Assembly: GCA_026419635.1 (NCBI GenBank)
Contig: JANZZB010000089.1
Location: 1 to 6,314 of the forward strand
Direction: 5' to 3'
From: Clostridiales bacterium
GTDB taxonomy: Bacteria; Bacillota; Clostridia; Oscillospirales; Butyricicoccaceae
Length of the DNA: 6,314 bases
Shown: positions 6,133 to 6,314 of the stretch, one piece after another
Layout of the letters: each line of letters begins with the position of its first letter
How positions within the stretch are numbered: position 1 is the first letter of the stretch
The notes under the pieces: model-generated
Told to the model about the DNA's origin: nothing
Databases searched by the model: none
The model's input: the letters and a program-made list of their open reading frames with translations, nothing else
Made by a program: the position numbers and the translations under genes

Positions 6133-6186
6133 GCTCGACTCTCCTCGCACTAGGCATACACGAGTATGCCGTCGTCCTCCGCCGCG
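6133..6186 (-). repeat. Hairpin module D (minus orientation, shorter)
   Basis: Its central hairpin is GGCATAC-ACGA-GTATGCC (6153-6170), again a 7-bp stem with a four-base loop. On the minus strand it is preceded by CGGAGGACGAC and followed by TAGTGCGAGGAGAGTCGAGC, recognisable relatives of the two boxes in module B. It lies exactly 201 bases after the hairpin of module A. The outer arms are poorly preserved. Confidence 0.55.
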
Positions 6187-6230
6187 TAAATCGCAAACTT
6201 CTCCGCGGTTGAGGTCGTAGAGTTTTTTGC

Positions 6231-6314
6231 CGTTAGCTGTGCTCCAGGAAAGGCAGACGACGCAGCTTTACTATCGTAAAGCAAGGAGGATAACGCAGCC
6301 TGGGGTGCAACTGG
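6231..6314 (+). repeat. Hairpin module C (plus orientation, truncated by window edge)
   Basis: It repeats module B at an offset of 201: AAGGCAGACGACG at 6250-6262 and AGGAGGATAACGCAGC at 6284-6299 are identical to B. The hairpin is GCTTTAC-TATC-GTAAAGC (6265-6282). The outer arm CCAGG (6244-6248) pairs with CCTGG (6299-6303), and pairing continues with many G-U pairs to the window end. From 6010/6211 onward B and C agree at 70 of 90 aligned bases by my count, with differences concentrated in the arms. Confidence 0.65.

Larger units (their letters stand above)
5881..6152. repeat. 272-base segment bounded by 28-base inverted repeats
   Basis: Bases 5881-5908 and the reverse complement of 6125-6152 agree at 24 of 28 positions; both begin TAGTGCGAGGAGAGT and end TATCCG. 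The arms enclose 216 bases containing one minus- and one plus-oriented hairpin module. This resembles the terminal inverted repeats of a miniature transposable element, but I saw no clear target-site duplication outside the arms. Confidence 0.6.
5811..6314. repeat. Non-coding mosaic of tandem and inverted repeats upstream of fliW
   Basis: These roughly 500 bases carry no gene I can support and are visibly richer in G+C than the flanking genes (35 of 60 bases in 6121-6180). They contain four hairpin-centred modules in alternating orientation: 5909-6013 (minus), 6021-6124 (plus), about 6133-6186 (minus), 6231-6314 (plus, cut by the edge). Hairpin centres are 112, 89 and 112 bases apart, so a two-module unit repeats with a period of 201. 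A decayed earlier copy precedes them at about 5816-5882. Shared boxes are GGCAGACGACG before the hairpin and AGGAGGATAACGCAG after it. I do not recognise a named family. Miniature non-autonomous mobile elements or a structured RNA are the main options. Confidence 0.8.

Noticed and set aside
6032..6220. Plus-strand open frame of 62 codons in the repeat region
   Set aside because: It gives an Arg/Pro/Thr-rich peptide with no recognisable domain, lies wholly in inverted repeats, and has no good ribosome binding site.
6150..6314. Open frame on the minus strand through the repeats (54 codons from the window edge to a TAG), possibly the 3' end of an upstream gene
   Set aside because: The frame also stays open through module B because the 201-base period is a multiple of three, but differences between B and C fall mainly in first and second codon positions and preserve hairpin pairing rather than protein. 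The predicted peptide is Ala/Ser-rich and unlike any family I know. A longer window would settle it.
5811..6314. CRISPR array
   Set aside because: The repeats are long, structured, diverged and in alternating orientation, with no short identical repeats separated by unique spacers and no cas genes.

Overview
The window looks like a chromosomal flagellar and chemotaxis locus from a Gram-positive, low-to-moderate G+C bacterium, most likely a motile member of the Clostridia (Bacillota). Four things point there: the csrA/fliW/flagellin trio, which is typical of Bacillota; strong purine-rich ribosome binding sites of the AAGGAGG type; frequent GTG and TTG starts; and CheA, CheY and HD-GYP proteins of clostridial type. 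I cannot name a genus. All recognisable genes lie on the minus strand, so transcription runs from high to low coordinates.

In transcription order, the right-hand 500 bases (about 5811-6314) hold no convincing gene. They form a G+C-richer mosaic of repeats: tandem units with a 201-base period, each made of two hairpin modules in opposite orientation. fliW (5349-5780) and csrA (5116-5346) follow, separated by 2 bases. After csrA come a good sigma-28 (SigD/FliA)-type promoter and a leader of about 100 nt with several GGA triplets, then a short flagellin gene (4209-4976). A 296-base intergenic stretch with two inverted repeats separates flagellin from a second gene group: an HD-GYP protein (2839-3912), cheY (2444-2803), cheA (369-2408) and the 5' part of cheW (1-327, cut by the window edge). 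Gaps in this second group are 35-41 nt, as expected for an operon.

Known biology links these genes. FliW, CsrA and flagellin form the post-transcriptional flagellin homeostasis circuit described in Bacillus subtilis. CheW and CheA form the receptor-coupled kinase core that phosphorylates CheY. The HD-GYP protein is predicted to degrade cyclic di-GMP, so second-messenger turnover is probably co-expressed with the chemotaxis machinery.

The genes themselves are ordinary for a motile clostridium. The least explained part is the repeat array directly upstream of fliW. Its copies differ in sequence but keep their stem pairing, including compensatory changes. I cannot assign it to a named family. 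It could be a cluster of miniature mobile elements or a structured RNA.
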